From Ureibacillus aquaedulcis (GTDB lineage Bacteria > Bacillota > Bacilli > Bacillales_A > Planococcaceae), in the NCBI RefSeq assembly GCF_030418165.1, contig NZ_JAUHTQ010000020.1, positions 1 to 54,214 on the forward strand: a stretch of 54,214 nt of DNA, read 5' to 3'. Position 1 is the first letter of the stretch. Each line of letters opens with the position of its first letter. Shown in pieces: positions 10,410 through 20,071 of this stretch. The notes beneath the pieces were generated by a model. The model made no database searches and was not told where the DNA came from. It was given only the letters and a program-made list of their open reading frames with translations. Both the position numbers and the translations under genes were made by a program.

Positions 10410-12464
10410 TTATTTTTCTCGATCTTCTTTAATTCCGTCAGTTGATTGAGTTGAATTCTTTTCTTTAGGTAAATCCGTTATTGTTGGATCTTGTGTTTGG
10501 CCTACAATTTCTTTTTCTAGCGAAGTATTGCCCGCTTTTTCAACTGCCAATTCTTTTGGCTCAGAGTTTTCGGAAGCAGGTTTTGATAGTTCAACAGCTG
10601 AATCTTCTTCAACTTTTGAATAATCGATACGTTCCGGAAGTTTCCCGTGGTCTCTCAAATGCTCAATTTGCCCAGCATCCAAAGTTTCGACCTCAAGTAA
10701 TGTCTCCGCGATTAACTTTAATAAGTCACGTTTTTCCGTTAGAATTTGTTTAGTTCGTTCATATTGCTCCACGATGATTGATTGCATTTCTTTATCAATT
10801 TCGTAAGCGATAGAATCGGAATAATTCTGTTCCGAATTAAAGTCACGACCTAGGAATACATTACCGCCTTGACTTGAACCAAATTGCATTGGTCCTAATT
10901 TATCGCTCATTCCATACTCTGTAACCATGGAACGGGCGATGCCAGTTGCACGCTGGAAGTCATTATGTGCACCTGTTGATACTTCACCGAATGTAATATC
11001 TTCGGCAACACGTCCTCCAAGCAGCCCTGCAATTTTATCCAGCAATTCTGGCTTTGTCATGAAGTAGCGATCTTCTTTAGGAAGCATTACAGCATAACCA
11101 CCCGCTTGACCTCGAGGAACAATTGTTACTTTGTGCACCTTTTCAGCTTGGTCCAATGTTAAACCAACAACAACGTGACCTGCTTCATGGAAGGCAACAA
11201 TATTACGTTCTTTCTGGGAAATTACACGGCTTGATTTTGCTGGACCAGCAATAACTCGGTCTGTTGCTTCATCAATATCCAGCATGTCAATCTTTTTCTT
11301 ACTGCGGCGAGTAGCAACAAGTGCCGCCTCGTTTAACAGGTTTTCTAAATCCGCACCCGAGAAGCCCGGTGTACGTTGAGCAATCGCTTTTAGGTCAACA
11401 TCTTCACGCAATGGTTTATTGCGTGCATGTACTTTCAGGATTTGCTCACGACCTTTAACATCTGGACGGCCAACCGTAATTTGACGGTCAAAACGTCCTG
11501 GACGAAGTAATGCAGGGTCTAAAATATCTGGGCGGTTTGTCGCAGCGATAATGATGATTCCTTCATTAACACCGAAACCATCCATTTCAACAAGCAATTG
11601 ATTTAGCGTTTGCTCACGTTCATCGTGACCGCCGCCAAGACCAGCTCCACGTTGACGACCAACAGCATCTATTTCATCGATAAAGATGATACATGGTGCA
11701 TTTTTCTTGGCATTTTCGAATAAGTCACGTACACGGCTCGCCCCGACACCGACGAACATTTCAACGAAGTCAGAACCTGAAATCGAGAAGAAAGGTACGC
11801 CAGCCTCCCCGGCAACCGCACGTGCAAGCAATGTCTTACCTGTCCCTGGAGGACCTACTAATAAGATACCTTTTGGAATACGTGCACCCATGTCAGTAAA
11901 TTTACGATGATCTTTCAAGAAATCTACTACCTCTACTAGTTCAGCTTTTTCTTCGTCTGCACCAGCAACATCGTTAAATCGTACTTTTTTCTTTTCAGTA
12001 TCGTATAACTTCGCTTTACTTTTTCCGAAGTTCATCACTTTATTGCCGCCACCTTGAGATTGACTCAATAGGAAGAAGAATAAAATGATAATAATGATGA
12101 ACGGGATAATACCGGTAAAGAATTGGACCCACCCGCTAGTTTCCGGGGCTTTTAGCCAATTGATATTCGGATTATTTGCCGCTGTTTCATTAATCTTAGT
12201 CATTAAAGCTTGGTTATCTTGTGGGAGATTAACAACAAAGGTTTGCCCTTCATCATACCCTGTCAATTTCCCTTCTACTACAAGTACGCCTGCATCAGGT
12301 TGAATATTTGCGTTTTCAACTGAACCTGCATCTAAAGCCTCTAAAAACTCATGATACGTTAACTCTTCCGAATTGGTATTCCCACCATTGAAGGTTCCAA
12401 AAATACCGATAATCACGAGAAAAATTAATAAGTAAAATATGGTGTATCGAAATATTCGATTCAT
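10410..12464 (-). CDS. ftsH: ATP-dependent zinc metalloprotease FtsH
   Basis: FtsH is a membrane AAA+ protease that degrades misfolded membrane proteins and regulators and is needed for sporulation in B. subtilis. There are two membrane segments (about residues 6-24 and 113-134) flanking an external domain. The AAA module has Walker A GPPGTGKT (204-211), Walker B FIDEID (about 261-266) and the second region of homology. A peptidase domain with the zinc site HEAGH (426-430) follows. The C-terminal tail (about 610-684) is acidic, polar and probably disordered. The start is the ATG at 12462-12464 with AGGAGG 6 bases away; the upstream GTG overlaps that site. Confidence 0.97.
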   Translation of the reverse strand: MNRIFRYTIFYLLIFLVIIGIFGTFNGGNTNSEELTYHEFLEALDAGSVENANIQPDAGVLVVEGKLTGYDEGQTFVVNLPQDNQALMTKINETAANNPNINWLKAPETSGWVQFFTGIIPFIIIIILFFFLLSQSQGGGNKVMNFGKSKAKLYDTEKKKVRFNDVAGADEEKAELVEVVDFLKDHRKFTDMGARIPKGILLVGPPGTGKTLLARAVAGEAGVPFFSISGSDFVEMFVGVGASRVRDLFENAKKNAPCIIFIDEIDAVGRQRGAGLGGGHDEREQTLNQLLVEMDGFGVNEGIIIIAATNRPDILDPALLRPGRFDRQITVGRPDVKGREQILKVHARNKPLREDVDLKAIAQRTPGFSGADLENLLNEAALVATRRSKKKIDMLDIDEATDRVIAGPAKSSRVISQKERNIVAFHEAGHVVVGLTLDQAEKVHKVTIVPRGQAGGYAVMLPKEDRYFMTKPELLDKIAGLLGGRVAEDITFGEVSTGAHNDFQRATGIARSMVTEYGMSDKLGPMQFGSSQGGNVFLGRDFNSEQNYSDSIAYEIDKEMQSIIVEQYERTKQILTEKRDLLKLIAETLLEVETLDAGQIEHLRDHGKLPERIDYSKVEEDSAVELSKPASENSEPKELAVEKAGNTSLEKEIVGQTQDPTITDLPKEKNSTQSTDGIKEDREK

Positions 12465-12599
12465 CCCCAGCCTCCTCACAACATAACAGAAAAACTATAA
12501 GTAAAATCTTATCATACCATTATTTTTTCATACAACGAAAAGCACCGGCAAAATTCATAATTTACAATTTTTGTTGAAAAGTATTCAAAAATCTAAATT

Positions 12600-13142
12600 T
12601 TAGAAGGAATAAACCTCTCTTTTCAAGATGCCAATGTATGGTAAGTTACGATATTTTTCTGCGTAATCTAATCCATATCCAACTACAAATCCATCTGGTA
12701 CTTCAAAGCCGACGATATCAGCTTTCAAATCCACTTTACGTCCAGAAGGCTTATCAAGAAGTGTAACAATTTTAATTGTTTTAGCTTTACGATATTTAAA
12801 TAAATCTACTAGATAACTTAGTGTTAAGCCGCTATCAATAATATCTTCAATAATGATGACATCCCGGCCTTCCACACTTGTGTTCAAGTCTTTTAAAATT
12901 TTTACTTCCCCTGAAGATACCGTCGCGTTCCCATAGCTCGATACATCCATAAAATCGACTTCAATATATGATTCAAAACGCTTCATTAAATCTGTCATAA
13001 AAGGGACAGCGCCTTTTAAAACACCGATTGCCAGAGGGAATTGGTTCTTGTACTCTTCTGTTAATTGAGCCCCTAGTTCAGCAATTCTTTCTTGGATTTG
13101 TTCTTCAGTTAATAGAATTTTTTCAATATCATTTTGAATCAT
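12600..13142 (-). CDS. hpt: Hypoxanthine-guanine phosphoribosyltransferase (Hpt)
   Basis: The enzyme salvages hypoxanthine and guanine with PRPP to give IMP and GMP. The PRPP-binding loop [14 protein letters not shown] lies near residues 97-110 and the base-binding [20 protein letters not shown] near 150-169. The length of 180 residues is standard. The start is the ATG at 13140-13142 with AAGGAGG 7 bases upstream; the longer frame begins upstream of that site. It sits between tilS and ftsH as in other Bacillales, where hpt and ftsH are neighbours. Confidence 0.96.
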   Translation of the reverse strand: MIQNDIEKILLTEEQIQERIAELGAQLTEEYKNQFPLAIGVLKGAVPFMTDLMKRFESYIEVDFMDVSSYGNATVSSGEVKILKDLNTSVEGRDVIIIEDIIDSGLTLSYLVDLFKYRKAKTIKIVTLLDKPSGRKVDLKADIVGFEVPDGFVVGYGLDYAEKYRNLPYIGILKREVYSF

Positions 13143-13275
13143 GGTGGTTCCTCCTTGAATTTTCAAACACCTTAAAAACAATCATTCATGTAAATACCCT
13201 TTAAAAATGTGTTCAATTGCTTAAAAAATTAATCGTTTTGTCTTACTTTATATGAAAAATATAAACATTTTAGCA

Positions 13276-13292
13276 TAGCGCAATTTGCGCTA
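13276..13292. repeat. Perfect 17-base palindrome between tilS and hpt
   Basis: TAGCGCA and TGCGCTA arms flank a 3-base centre. As RNA it forms a 7-base-pair stem with a tight loop; on the minus strand it is followed by a T-rich but interrupted tract. It could be a weak tilS terminator/attenuator or a protein-binding site upstream of hpt. Confidence 0.45.
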
Positions 13293-13326
13293 CTCCAAAA
13301 AACATTTCATTGCTATTAATAATAAC

Positions 13327-14754
13327 TTATTTTAAAGAAGAATCGTTACTATTTTCACTTGCAATAATCAGAACCATATCATCACTTTCGCGTCTTATGC
13401 TTGAAAGCGTTTTACTCACCCTTATTCCTAACACAGCCAGTACTTGATTTTGGGAATCGACAAGTATCGGCCAATGTGCTCGTTCATCCAAAGGGATTTT
13501 TTCATCAATAAACAGTCTGGATAATCGTTTTGGGTCTTCCATCCCTTTTAATGATATGCGATCGCCATTTGTTCGAGTTCTTACTAAAAGTGGGGTAGTA
13601 ACCAAATTTGAATTAAAGAAGTACTTACTTACACTTTGTCCCTTCTCGCATACAACATTTGAGGCTTCTCCTATGTATAATCGAATGCCATTCTGCAGCT
13701 GCGTCCATTCTTCCTTCAGTACCATTTGATCGGGAAGGTCTTCATGCTTTAAGTTTGTCAAATTTTCAAATTTCACTTCTCCGTAATTTCGCCTAGCAAT
13801 GAACTGTTCTGGTAAATGGAGACTTGCACTACCATGGGATGTTCGACACAAACCTAAGATAGAGGAAATAAGTGTATGACTATGGTTAAATCTTGAACTT
13901 CTGTAAAGATAGTTTAATAGTATTAAAATGATCCTTCTTTGTAAAGCAACTGGTTCATTTTGAAATAAGGGAATTTTAAGTGTAAATGATTGTTTTCCAT
14001 TTTCTGCGACAATGTGGGGGAAACGCTCTAGAGCTAACTCTCTCAATACATCATCATCCTGCTGTAGACTTTCCGCAAACTGTACTGCATGGGAAGAAAT
14101 GTTGCTATTTTCGCTTTTTAATAGAGGGACAATGTGGTGGCGGAAGCGATTCCGTGTGTAATCATCTTTTGCATTACTGGCATCTTCCCGATACGAACCA
14201 CCCTCTTTTTGTAAATATTCCCTAATTTCCTCTTTTGTAATCGCTAAAAATGGACGAATAATTGTTCCGGCAGAAAAACTTCTTTTTGTATGGATCCCTT
14301 TCATCCCACTTATGGTCCCAGCTTTTGTTAAAGCCATCAGGATCGATTCCAATTGATCGTCCGCATGGTGAGCCGTTACCAGCTTATCAATGGAGTTTTT
14401 TTTCATCAACTCATCAAAATAGGTGTAGCGCTCTCTGCGACAGATGGCCTGGGAGTTACCTCCTTCTTCCAGAAGCAGTTGAGGGATGGGGATTGAGGTA
14501 CTAAAAACAGGAATATTATTGTGATGGCAAAACTGTTCCACAAAACGACGATCTTCCAAAGATGTCTCTCCTCTTAGCATATGGTCTACATGGGCAACAA
14601 ATAAGTTGATTTCAAAAATATGTTGAAACTTCTTGAAAAAATGTACTAATCCCATGGAGTCCATGCCGCCGGAGCATGCAATGAGAAGACGGTCGCCTTT
14701 TTCCACTAGATGTTGTTCTGAAATAAACTTTTGCACTTTTAATTCTAATGACAC
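13327..14754 (-). CDS. tilS: tRNA(Ile)-lysidine synthase (TilS)
   Basis: TilS modifies the wobble cytidine of tRNA-Ile2 to lysidine, changing AUG recognition to AUA; it is normally essential. The N-terminal PP-loop ATPase motif reads SGGMDS (residues 29-34; most relatives have Pro where Met is here). The HVDHMLRG and AHHADDQLES segments (about 55-62 and 128-137) are family motifs. A C-terminal substrate-binding domain occupies about residues 370-465. Translation starts at GTG (14752-14754) after AGGTGA; the overlapping ATG is in a frame that closes after three codons. It follows spoIIE by 29 bases and may be partly co-transcribed. Confidence 0.95.
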   Translation of the reverse strand: MSLELKVQKFISEQHLVEKGDRLLIACSGGMDSMGLVHFFKKFQHIFEINLFVAHVDHMLRGETSLEDRRFVEQFCHHNNIPVFSTSIPIPQLLLEEGGNSQAICRRERYTYFDELMKKNSIDKLVTAHHADDQLESILMALTKAGTISGMKGIHTKRSFSAGTIIRPFLAITKEEIREYLQKEGGSYREDASNAKDDYTRNRFRHHIVPLLKSENSNISSHAVQFAESLQQDDDVLRELALERFPHIVAENGKQSFTLKIPLFQNEPVALQRRIILILLNYLYRSSRFNHSHTLISSILGLCRTSHGSASLHLPEQFIARRNYGEVKFENLTNLKHEDLPDQMVLKEEWTQLQNGIRLYIGEASNVVCEKGQSVSKYFFNSNLVTTPLLVRTRTNGDRISLKGMEDPKRLSRLFIDEKIPLDERAHWPILVDSQNQVLAVLGIRVSKTLSSIRRESDDMVLIIASENSNDSSLK

Positions 14755-14783
14755 ATCTTCTCACCTCAGTATTTCAATATCAA

Positions 14784-17177
14784 TTATGAGATTTCTTTGC
14801 TTAAAGGACTAAAAACAGCCCATTTCGGGACTACATGATTCACTGTAAACATAATAACGGTACAATCATCATCAACCGGATAAGCTTCCCCAAATTGCTC
14901 CATCACATCATATAAGATTACTTCAATCGGCATATCATTTTGGATGCGCGCCTTTAATAGTTTTACCAAATATCTCTCTTGTTCTTCCCAATCAAACTCA
15001 CTCGAGAAGACACCATCGGAAACCATGACAACAAAATCATCTGCAAGCAAATTCACTTTTTCAGTCTCAATTGAAAATACGGGCATGAATCCTACAGGAG
15101 CTGCTGCCCCATCTACTTTTAGTAATTTTTCACCGCGTAATATATATGTCGACATGCTTCCGGCCTTCCATGACCAAAGAGAGCCCTTTTGCAGATCAAC
15201 CAATGCAAAATCTATCGTTGCGTACATGTCTACTTCCCGATTTAGAGACATAACATAGTGTAAAGTGTGCATCGCTGTTTCCGGATTCATATTATAGCTT
15301 AAGCATTCTCTCATTAAACGCACCAATCGGCGGCTTTCACGCTGCGCTTCGCGGCTTTGGCCCATACCGTCCGATAACATAACGGCAACAAGCCCGGGGT
15401 GGATATGGAAAATTGCATGGGTGTCTCCAGAAACCCAGGCTGAATTTTTTGCTCTACTGTATATATCATACTCTATTTCATAGCGAACTGCTGAGCGAAA
15501 ACGTATTTGTACATGGGCAAATGGATTTTTTTGATCCGAAATCTTCTCCACTTGAAATGGCTCTGCAAAGACATCATATAGAATGGGTAAAACAATTCGT
15601 TCACAAAGCATATATTGATCCTCGTGTGTCCGGTTCTTTTGTGCAAACGAACAAATAACAACTCGTTCTCCTACTGTATTATTTAGAACATCAATTTGAA
15701 AACAATGCACCTGAGCTCGTTTAAATTGCTGCTCAAGTTCCTCCTCGATGGTTTTAAAAGAAAGCGTCTCGTCTCTCATATCCTCCATTAATTTATTTAA
15801 ATGGTTGCTTAGATCTCGAAGCTGGAGGGCAATCATTTTTTTGCCATGGTAGAATTGACCATTCATCTTGTCAGTATAGAGTTGATGATCCAACTCTTCC
15901 AACAATCTTGTTGATTTCACACACTGTGCTTTTATACGTTTCTCAGCCCGGATCTGCTCCGATTCCTTCACGCCTGCCCTCGCCACAAACCAATCTTCGA
16001 TAAGGGGTTCCATGGTATTTCTTGCACCCCAACAGCTATCATATCGAAAACAACTTAAGCACGTTGCACAAGGTTCAACCTTGCTGGGCTCATTTACTGT
16101 TTCCGTCGAAGTAAATCGGTCGAATACCAACTCCTTCATAAATAAAACAAAGTTTTGAAAGGACTCCAATTTATCCGTTGTATGTTCTGTCAACCATTGC
16201 TGCCGTTGAAGCAAGACTTCATCCCGTTTTGGATGAATTGCATCATAAAGAAATGTTGTCATGCTCTTTGGTAATGCCAAGAAAATAATCCCCGCAATAG
16301 CAATTGACACAAAATACACTGTATCCAGGGGAAGCGTTGCATCGTAAAAGAAAAAGAATACACTTGGAACCATACTTCCCAAAACAACCCCAAAACGCCC
16401 TACCTTGCTAAATAACCCGGCTACAACACCTGTCATGGCATAAACAGAAATCATTCCGGTAAAAGATAATTTTGCTATGCCAACCAAGGCCCCGACTATA
16501 GTAGCTACCATCGCTGCGATAGGAACTCCTCCTGTTATGGCTGCAATACAAATGGCCAGATGCAGCAAAAACGGATACAAACCAAAATAGGAAACTACTA
16601 CGGATTGCACACCTGTCAGCACCATCGCCAAAATAACAAGCCCTGCCCCTACCCGCTCATAACTCCAGCCAGCAGCCCAGAATCGGTGAGGGTGCACTAA
16701 AAAGAGATTCACAAAAATGGTCATCAAGAATGCCAAAATGACTTCATAATAAATGTAAAGCTGTACGATTAATGGCGGTATTCCCATGTGCAAGATACCT
16801 TGCCAGAGAAATTGTCCAAAAAAGATGGCCAAACTAACAGAAATGCCTATTGGCAATTTCCAAAACTTAAATCGGGTAATTGCTTCATACAGCACAAGCT
16901 GCAAACCCAAAATAAATGCTTGTCCCAAACTTAAAGTAAACGCCCCTATTAAACCTCCAACTAGTACTGCCCATTTCTCATTTTCGTATCTTTGTTTGAC
17001 TATAGCCCATAGAGGCAATAAAAACGGAACGGCCGCTTCAAACATTACTGCCCTGGATAGAAACAACGCCAATAACAAAAAGAAAATGTGTATCAAGAAA
17101 CTTGATTTCTTAAGAGCAAAGCCTTTAAAGAAAGTTAGCGCCGACGTCTTTTCATTGATCATTCCAATATTTGCCAT
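14784..17177 (-). CDS. spoIIE: Stage II sporulation protein E, membrane serine phosphatase (SpoIIE)
   Basis: SpoIIE sits at the asymmetric septum and dephosphorylates SpoIIAA, releasing sigma-F in the forespore. The N-terminal 330 or so residues hold about ten membrane helices, followed by a linker. The C-terminal PP2C-type domain (about 575-780) carries SDGMG, ATIDFALVDL, GAAAPVGF, SDGVF and DDDCTVI, with the aspartates expected to bind manganese. The length of 797 residues is near the family norm (827 in B. subtilis). The ATG has AGGGG 9 bases upstream. yabS and yabT, which separate spoIIE from tilS in B. subtilis, are missing here. Confidence 0.96.
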   Translation of the reverse strand: MANIGMINEKTSALTFFKGFALKKSSFLIHIFFLLLALFLSRAVMFEAAVPFLLPLWAIVKQRYENEKWAVLVGGLIGAFTLSLGQAFILGLQLVLYEAITRFKFWKLPIGISVSLAIFFGQFLWQGILHMGIPPLIVQLYIYYEVILAFLMTIFVNLFLVHPHRFWAAGWSYERVGAGLVILAMVLTGVQSVVVSYFGLYPFLLHLAICIAAITGGVPIAAMVATIVGALVGIAKLSFTGMISVYAMTGVVAGLFSKVGRFGVVLGSMVPSVFFFFYDATLPLDTVYFVSIAIAGIIFLALPKSMTTFLYDAIHPKRDEVLLQRQQWLTEHTTDKLESFQNFVLFMKELVFDRFTSTETVNEPSKVEPCATCLSCFRYDSCWGARNTMEPLIEDWFVARAGVKESEQIRAEKRIKAQCVKSTRLLEELDHQLYTDKMNGQFYHGKKMIALQLRDLSNHLNKLMEDMRDETLSFKTIEEELEQQFKRAQVHCFQIDVLNNTVGERVVICSFAQKNRTHEDQYMLCERIVLPILYDVFAEPFQVEKISDQKNPFAHVQIRFRSAVRYEIEYDIYSRAKNSAWVSGDTHAIFHIHPGLVAVMLSDGMGQSREAQRESRRLVRLMRECLSYNMNPETAMHTLHYVMSLNREVDMYATIDFALVDLQKGSLWSWKAGSMSTYILRGEKLLKVDGAAAPVGFMPVFSIETEKVNLLADDFVVMVSDGVFSSEFDWEEQERYLVKLLKARIQNDMPIEVILYDVMEQFGEAYPVDDDCTVIMFTVNHVVPKWAVFSPLSKEIS

Positions 17178-17212
17178 TTTCTACAGCCCCTTAATTAATA
17201 GTGTTAGCGCCT

Positions 17213-17277
17213 ATTATATAAAAGAGTTTCCATAAAATTTGTCTAGTAGTGAAATAATAGAATAAAATCGTTCGACG
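17213..17277 (-). promoter_or_regulatory. Candidate Spo0A-controlled spoIIE promoter
   Basis: On the minus strand TATAAT (17213-17218) is preceded, 21 bases away, by TAGACA (17240-17245), the wide spacing known for Spo0A-activated sigma-A promoters such as spoIIG. A 6-of-7 match to the Spo0A box (CGTCGAA, 17271-17277) lies further upstream. The match is suggestive only. Confidence 0.4.
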
Positions 17278-17414
17278 TAATGTCCGATAAGACAACAATA
17301 CGAAATACATGGTGCAAGTTCTTAGAAAGTTGGGGGAGACTACTTTATTTCAAGGGTTGTGAAGGATAAACTGGAACTATAGATTATATAATAGAATTTC
17401 GGAGGCAATTTATC

Positions 17415-17597
17415 ATGTTCAATAGCTTCAGCATACTTGCGCTTTTATGTTCGACTGGCTCGATTTTAGTCGTTTTAGGTATCATTTTAACAATCCCTGT
17501 TGGCCTCCAACTTTTTATGCTGATAGTAGGTTTAATCCTTTGTGGCATCGGTATATTCGGGGTAACGAAACTCCTTTTAAGCGAAAAAGGGAGATAA
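17415..17597 (+). CDS. Small two-helix membrane protein of unknown function
   Basis: A 60-residue hydrophobic protein with two predicted membrane helices (about residues 5-26 and 30-52) joined by a short Pro/Val-Gly turn, and a short basic tail. GGAGG sits 9 bases before the ATG, and a TATAAT at 17387-17392 could serve as its -10, though the -35 is poor. It is divergent from spoIIE. I do not recognise the family. The composition and ribosome binding site favour a real gene; the function is unknown. Confidence 0.6.
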   Translation: MFNSFSILALLCSTGSILVVLGIILTIPVGLQLFMLIVGLILCGIGIFGVTKLLLSEKGR

Positions 17598-17714
17598 AAG
17601 GGAGCATCGTATTCATTAGAGCTTTCTGGGAATCTTATGTCACTAAAAGATTCTAATATAGAGTACCTTGGGTAAGGGGCTTAGCACACAAGCCGCAGAG
17701 CCAACTTGTTGTCT

Positions 17715-17936
17715 CTACGACTTGTCTTTGAGGCAAGCACGATGTTGCTCATGCTGCCATTGCCACACGATGTGGCGTTTATACAACAGCTTTGTGTAAG
17801 GCCCGCCAACATTCGTGTAGTGCTTTATAAACTTCTGGATACCTTGCCAAAACTTACGTGTTAGGTTGCAGCTTTCATTTAGACATTCTGTATGGTAACT
17901 TATAATCTCCTTTACTAATGTATCTTTCGAGAATTC
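17715..17936 (-). pseudogene. Open coding frame without a start codon, unidentified protein remnant
   Basis: The minus frame is open for 73 codons between a TAA at 17937-17939 and a TAG at 17715-17717. It has no ATG, GTG or TTG in its first half. The translation looks like a protein: Trp- and His-rich, with FWQGIQKFIKHYTNVGG followed by PYTKLLYKRHIVWQWQHEQ. An AAAGGAG sits in its early part (17910-17916) but is not followed by a usable in-frame start codon. It directly follows the yabR terminator. It may be a decayed gene, a gene with a rare start such as ATT or ATA, or a lucky open frame. No family was recognised. Confidence 0.45.
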
Positions 17937-17950
17937 TTATAGTACTCCAC

Positions 17951-17990
17951 AAACAAAAAAGCTGTTTGTGAGATGTTTCCCACAAACAGC
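17951..17990 (-). terminator. Terminator of yabR
   Basis: GCTGTTTGTG at 17961-17970 pairs perfectly with CACAAACAGC at 17981-17990. The A run at 17955-17960 gives a T tail on the minus strand. Confidence 0.9.
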
Positions 17991-18036
17991 CTTTATCTAT
18001 ATAACACTTTTTCTACGCTTTAAAACAGACAGCAAA

Positions 18037-18471
18037 CTACCCTCTTCTAGCTCCACGGCCACCGCGTTTTGACTCAGTTGCACGTTTTAAAGTTGCAAGA
18101 CGTTCGTCACTATCTTTTAGGAATCGTGCCATTTTTTGCTCAAAGTTTTCTTTTGTTTGACCATTTCGATCATTAGAACGGTTGTTATCACGACGTGGAC
18201 GATGAGGACGTTCAGGACGTTCCGGTCTTTCTGGTTGAGGCTTTGCTTTACGGATTGATAAACCGATCTTACCATCCGCTTCAACATTCATCACTTTAAC
18301 TTCAACAACATCTCCAACTTTAAGATGTTCGTTGATGTCTTTGACATAGTTGTCTGCAACTTCACTAATGTGAACTAGGCCCGTTTTGCCATCTGGCAGC
18401 TCAACGAATGCTCCAAAATTTGTGATTCCTGTTACTTTACCTTGTACTTTGCTGCCTACTTCAATTGACAT
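18037..18471 (-). CDS. yabR: S1-domain RNA-binding protein (YabR, general stress protein 13 type)
   Basis: A single S1 OB-fold (about residues 2-73: VQGKVTGITNFGAFVELPDG, then GLVHISEVAD) is followed by a basic, Arg/Pro-rich tail with repeated ERPERPHRP-like units and an RGGRGARRG end. Such proteins bind RNA or ribosomes; the exact target is not known. The ATG has AAGGAGGAG 10-12 bases upstream, a rather long spacing filled with T. It has its own terminator at 17951-17990 and follows divIC, as in B. subtilis. Confidence 0.9.
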   Translation of the reverse strand: MSIEVGSKVQGKVTGITNFGAFVELPDGKTGLVHISEVADNYVKDINEHLKVGDVVEVKVMNVEADGKIGLSIRKAKPQPERPERPERPHRPRRDNNRSNDRNGQTKENFEQKMARFLKDSDERLATLKRATESKRGGRGARRG

Positions 18472-18575
18472 AAAAAAAATGCTCCTCCTTAAAATTTAAG
18501 CGGCTCTTAGAAGCCAGTAATCAAATTTAGTGTAACGTGCATGAATTGATTCACGTTTATCTTTTATTATAGCCA

Positions 18576-18609
18576 ACAAAAAAAGAGTGTCAACAAGACA
18601 ACTCTTTTT
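18576..18609 (-). terminator. Terminator of divIC
   Basis: AAAGAGTGTC around 18582-18591 pairs with GACAACTCTTT at 18597-18607 with one bulge. The flanking A run (18578-18584) gives a T tail on the minus strand. Confidence 0.75.
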
Positions 18610-18672
18610 CTATCACTCGAAAAACACTTTTTGTATTAAACCTACAAGATTATTTGTCATTTTTTTATGGTA

Positions 18673-19089
18673 TTAGTTGGAATTGCTATCAGAGCCTCCA
18701 ACTTTTTCCTCATCATCCGGAATCGTAAATATAATTTCTCCATCATCTGATAAAAAATACTCTTTACGAGCTAATTTTGCAATATACTCATCATCTTCAA
18801 GTTTTGTTATTTGTAAGTTTAACATGTCTTGCTGTTCTTTTACTTCGCCGAGTTTTGCTGCTACTTCTTCTTTTTGCTGTTCTTTTTCAGCTAGTCGTTT
18901 GGTTTGTGTTAAGGATGTACTTATTAAAAAAACAAGAACAATCGAAGCCAGTAATCCGAAGACGAGCAGCCTTCTACGGGTTCTCACCTTTTGCTTTCTT
19001 GTATACTGTGTATGTGTTTCAGTTGATCGGACATAGTCATTTTCAAGCGCTCGAACATTATTAAGTTGTTTTTTCTGACGCTCTGCCAT
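18673..19089 (-). CDS. divIC: Cell division protein DivIC (septum formation initiator family)
   Basis: DivIC is a bitopic division protein that works with FtsL and DivIB at the septum. The 138-residue protein has a basic cytoplasmic N-terminus, one membrane helix (about residues 40-60, RLLVFGLLASIVLVFLI) and an extracellular leucine-zipper coiled coil (about 62-105). A conserved YIAKLARKEYFLS segment and an acidic tail follow. The start is the ATG at 19087-19089 with GGAGG 8 bases upstream; an earlier in-frame ATG precedes the ribosome binding site. The yabP-yabQ-divIC order matches B. subtilis. Confidence 0.94.
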   Translation of the reverse strand: MAERQKKQLNNVRALENDYVRSTETHTQYTRKQKVRTRRRLLVFGLLASIVLVFLISTSLTQTKRLAEKEQQKEEVAAKLGEVKEQQDMLNLQITKLEDDEYIAKLARKEYFLSDDGEIIFTIPDDEEKVGGSDSNSN

Positions 19090-19133
19090 ATCCGTCACCT
19101 CCAAAAGTCTGTACATTCTATTATACTTCTATT

Positions 19134-19631
19134 TCAACTTTTTTTAAAGATTGTCCTTCTAACTTTTGTATAAAATTTTCGAAAATGCTTTTTAAGGAAT
19201 TTATTATATATTTTGCGAAATGGTAGGAAGATAATCAAAATAATACGAATCACCAGTTTGAAAGTACCTACAATAATATTTTTTATCAATTTAATAATGC
19301 CGATAATAGGCTTAATTATAAGGAAAATAAATACTCGTCCAAAAAAACGGAAATACGGTTGAAACACAGCTTCATACAAGAAGATACCCAATATTTGCGC
19401 TAATGGGTCAACTAAACGCCATTCTCCACCCTTAATAGTAAATAAAATATAAAATGTCAGGGCACCTAAAAGTGCCCAAACGATTAGCTCTACTCCATAT
19501 CCCATTCTTCTTAAGATTGATTTTTGACTTAAGGCACTTAGTGAGAAACGTGTACAATCAATAATTGCACCAATCAGTAAACCACTAAGCGCCATGATCA
19601 ATATACTTACAACCTGTTCATTTATGGTCAT
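19134..19631 (-). CDS. yabQ: Spore cortex biosynthesis membrane protein YabQ
   Basis: YabQ localises to the forespore outer membrane and is needed for cortex formation in B. subtilis. The 165-residue protein has about four hydrophobic segments in residues 8-135 and ends with a strongly basic tail (KFLKKHFRKFYTKVRR). Its ATG overlaps the stop codon of yabP by four bases, so it is probably translated by coupling; its own ribosome binding site is weak. Confidence 0.88.
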   Translation of the reverse strand: MTINEQVVSILIMALSGLLIGAIIDCTRFSLSALSQKSILRRMGYGVELIVWALLGALTFYILFTIKGGEWRLVDPLAQILGIFLYEAVFQPYFRFFGRVFIFLIIKPIIGIIKLIKNIIVGTFKLVIRIILIIFLPFRKIYNKFLKKHFRKFYTKVRRTIFKKS

Positions 19632-19927
19632 CCAAATAATTTATGGAGGAAGCCTTTTGATAACCCTGAATCTTCGTCATCATATTGTACTAGTTTTACA
19701 TTTCCTTCCAATGTCAACAACCCTTTATCGACGTCTAAATGGACAATACGTAATTCCTCACCACGGATTAGTAAATGGCCTTGAGCTGTTCGAATATAAA
19801 ACTCTTCTTGGTCAAAACGCTCAATTTCCTTTACAGAAGTCATGTCCATTCTTTTTCGATTGCGCACTGTCACAAGATGGTCACCAGATGTCATAGTGTA
19901 ACGATTACTTTCTTGATGTAGCGTCAT
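19628..19927 (-). CDS. yabP: Sporulation protein YabP
   Basis: YabP is a small mother-cell protein required for normal sporulation, related to YqfC. The protein has 99 residues. The VRNRKRMDMTSVKEIERFDQ and ILIRGEEL-like segments in the middle are typical of the family. The start is the ATG at 19925-19927 with AAGGAGG 6 bases away; the longer frame starts before that site. A strong terminator upstream (19978-20014) separates it from rqcP, so yabP-yabQ has its own promoter, expected to be sigma-E dependent, although I see only a poor match. Confidence 0.88.
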   Translation of the reverse strand: MTLHQESNRYTMTSGDHLVTVRNRKRMDMTSVKEIERFDQEEFYIRTAQGHLLIRGEELRIVHLDVDKGLLTLEGNVKLVQYDDEDSGLSKGFLHKLFG

Positions 19928-19977
19928 ATCGTTCCTCCTTCGCTTCTTTGTGTTTGTTCTGTTCACTTTATGCTGAA

Positions 19978-20014
19978 ACTAAAAGAAGCATGACAACAAT
20001 TTTGCTGCCATGCT
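19978..20014 (-). terminator. Terminator of rqcP
   Basis: AGCATG at 19987-19992 pairs with CATGCT at 20009-20014, and the inner bases also pair with wobble, giving about 13 base pairs around a short loop. A T-rich tail (TCTTTTAG) follows on the minus strand. Confidence 0.8.
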
Positions 20015-20071
20015 CTAGAAATTTACTATTTTTATTTCTCATAATTAGATTCTGTTAAGATGTTCTGCTCT

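Noticed and set aside
17598..17714. tRNA genes between yabR and spoIIE, as in B. subtilis
   Set aside because: No T-loop consensus, acceptor stem or CCA-end structure could be found in the gap.
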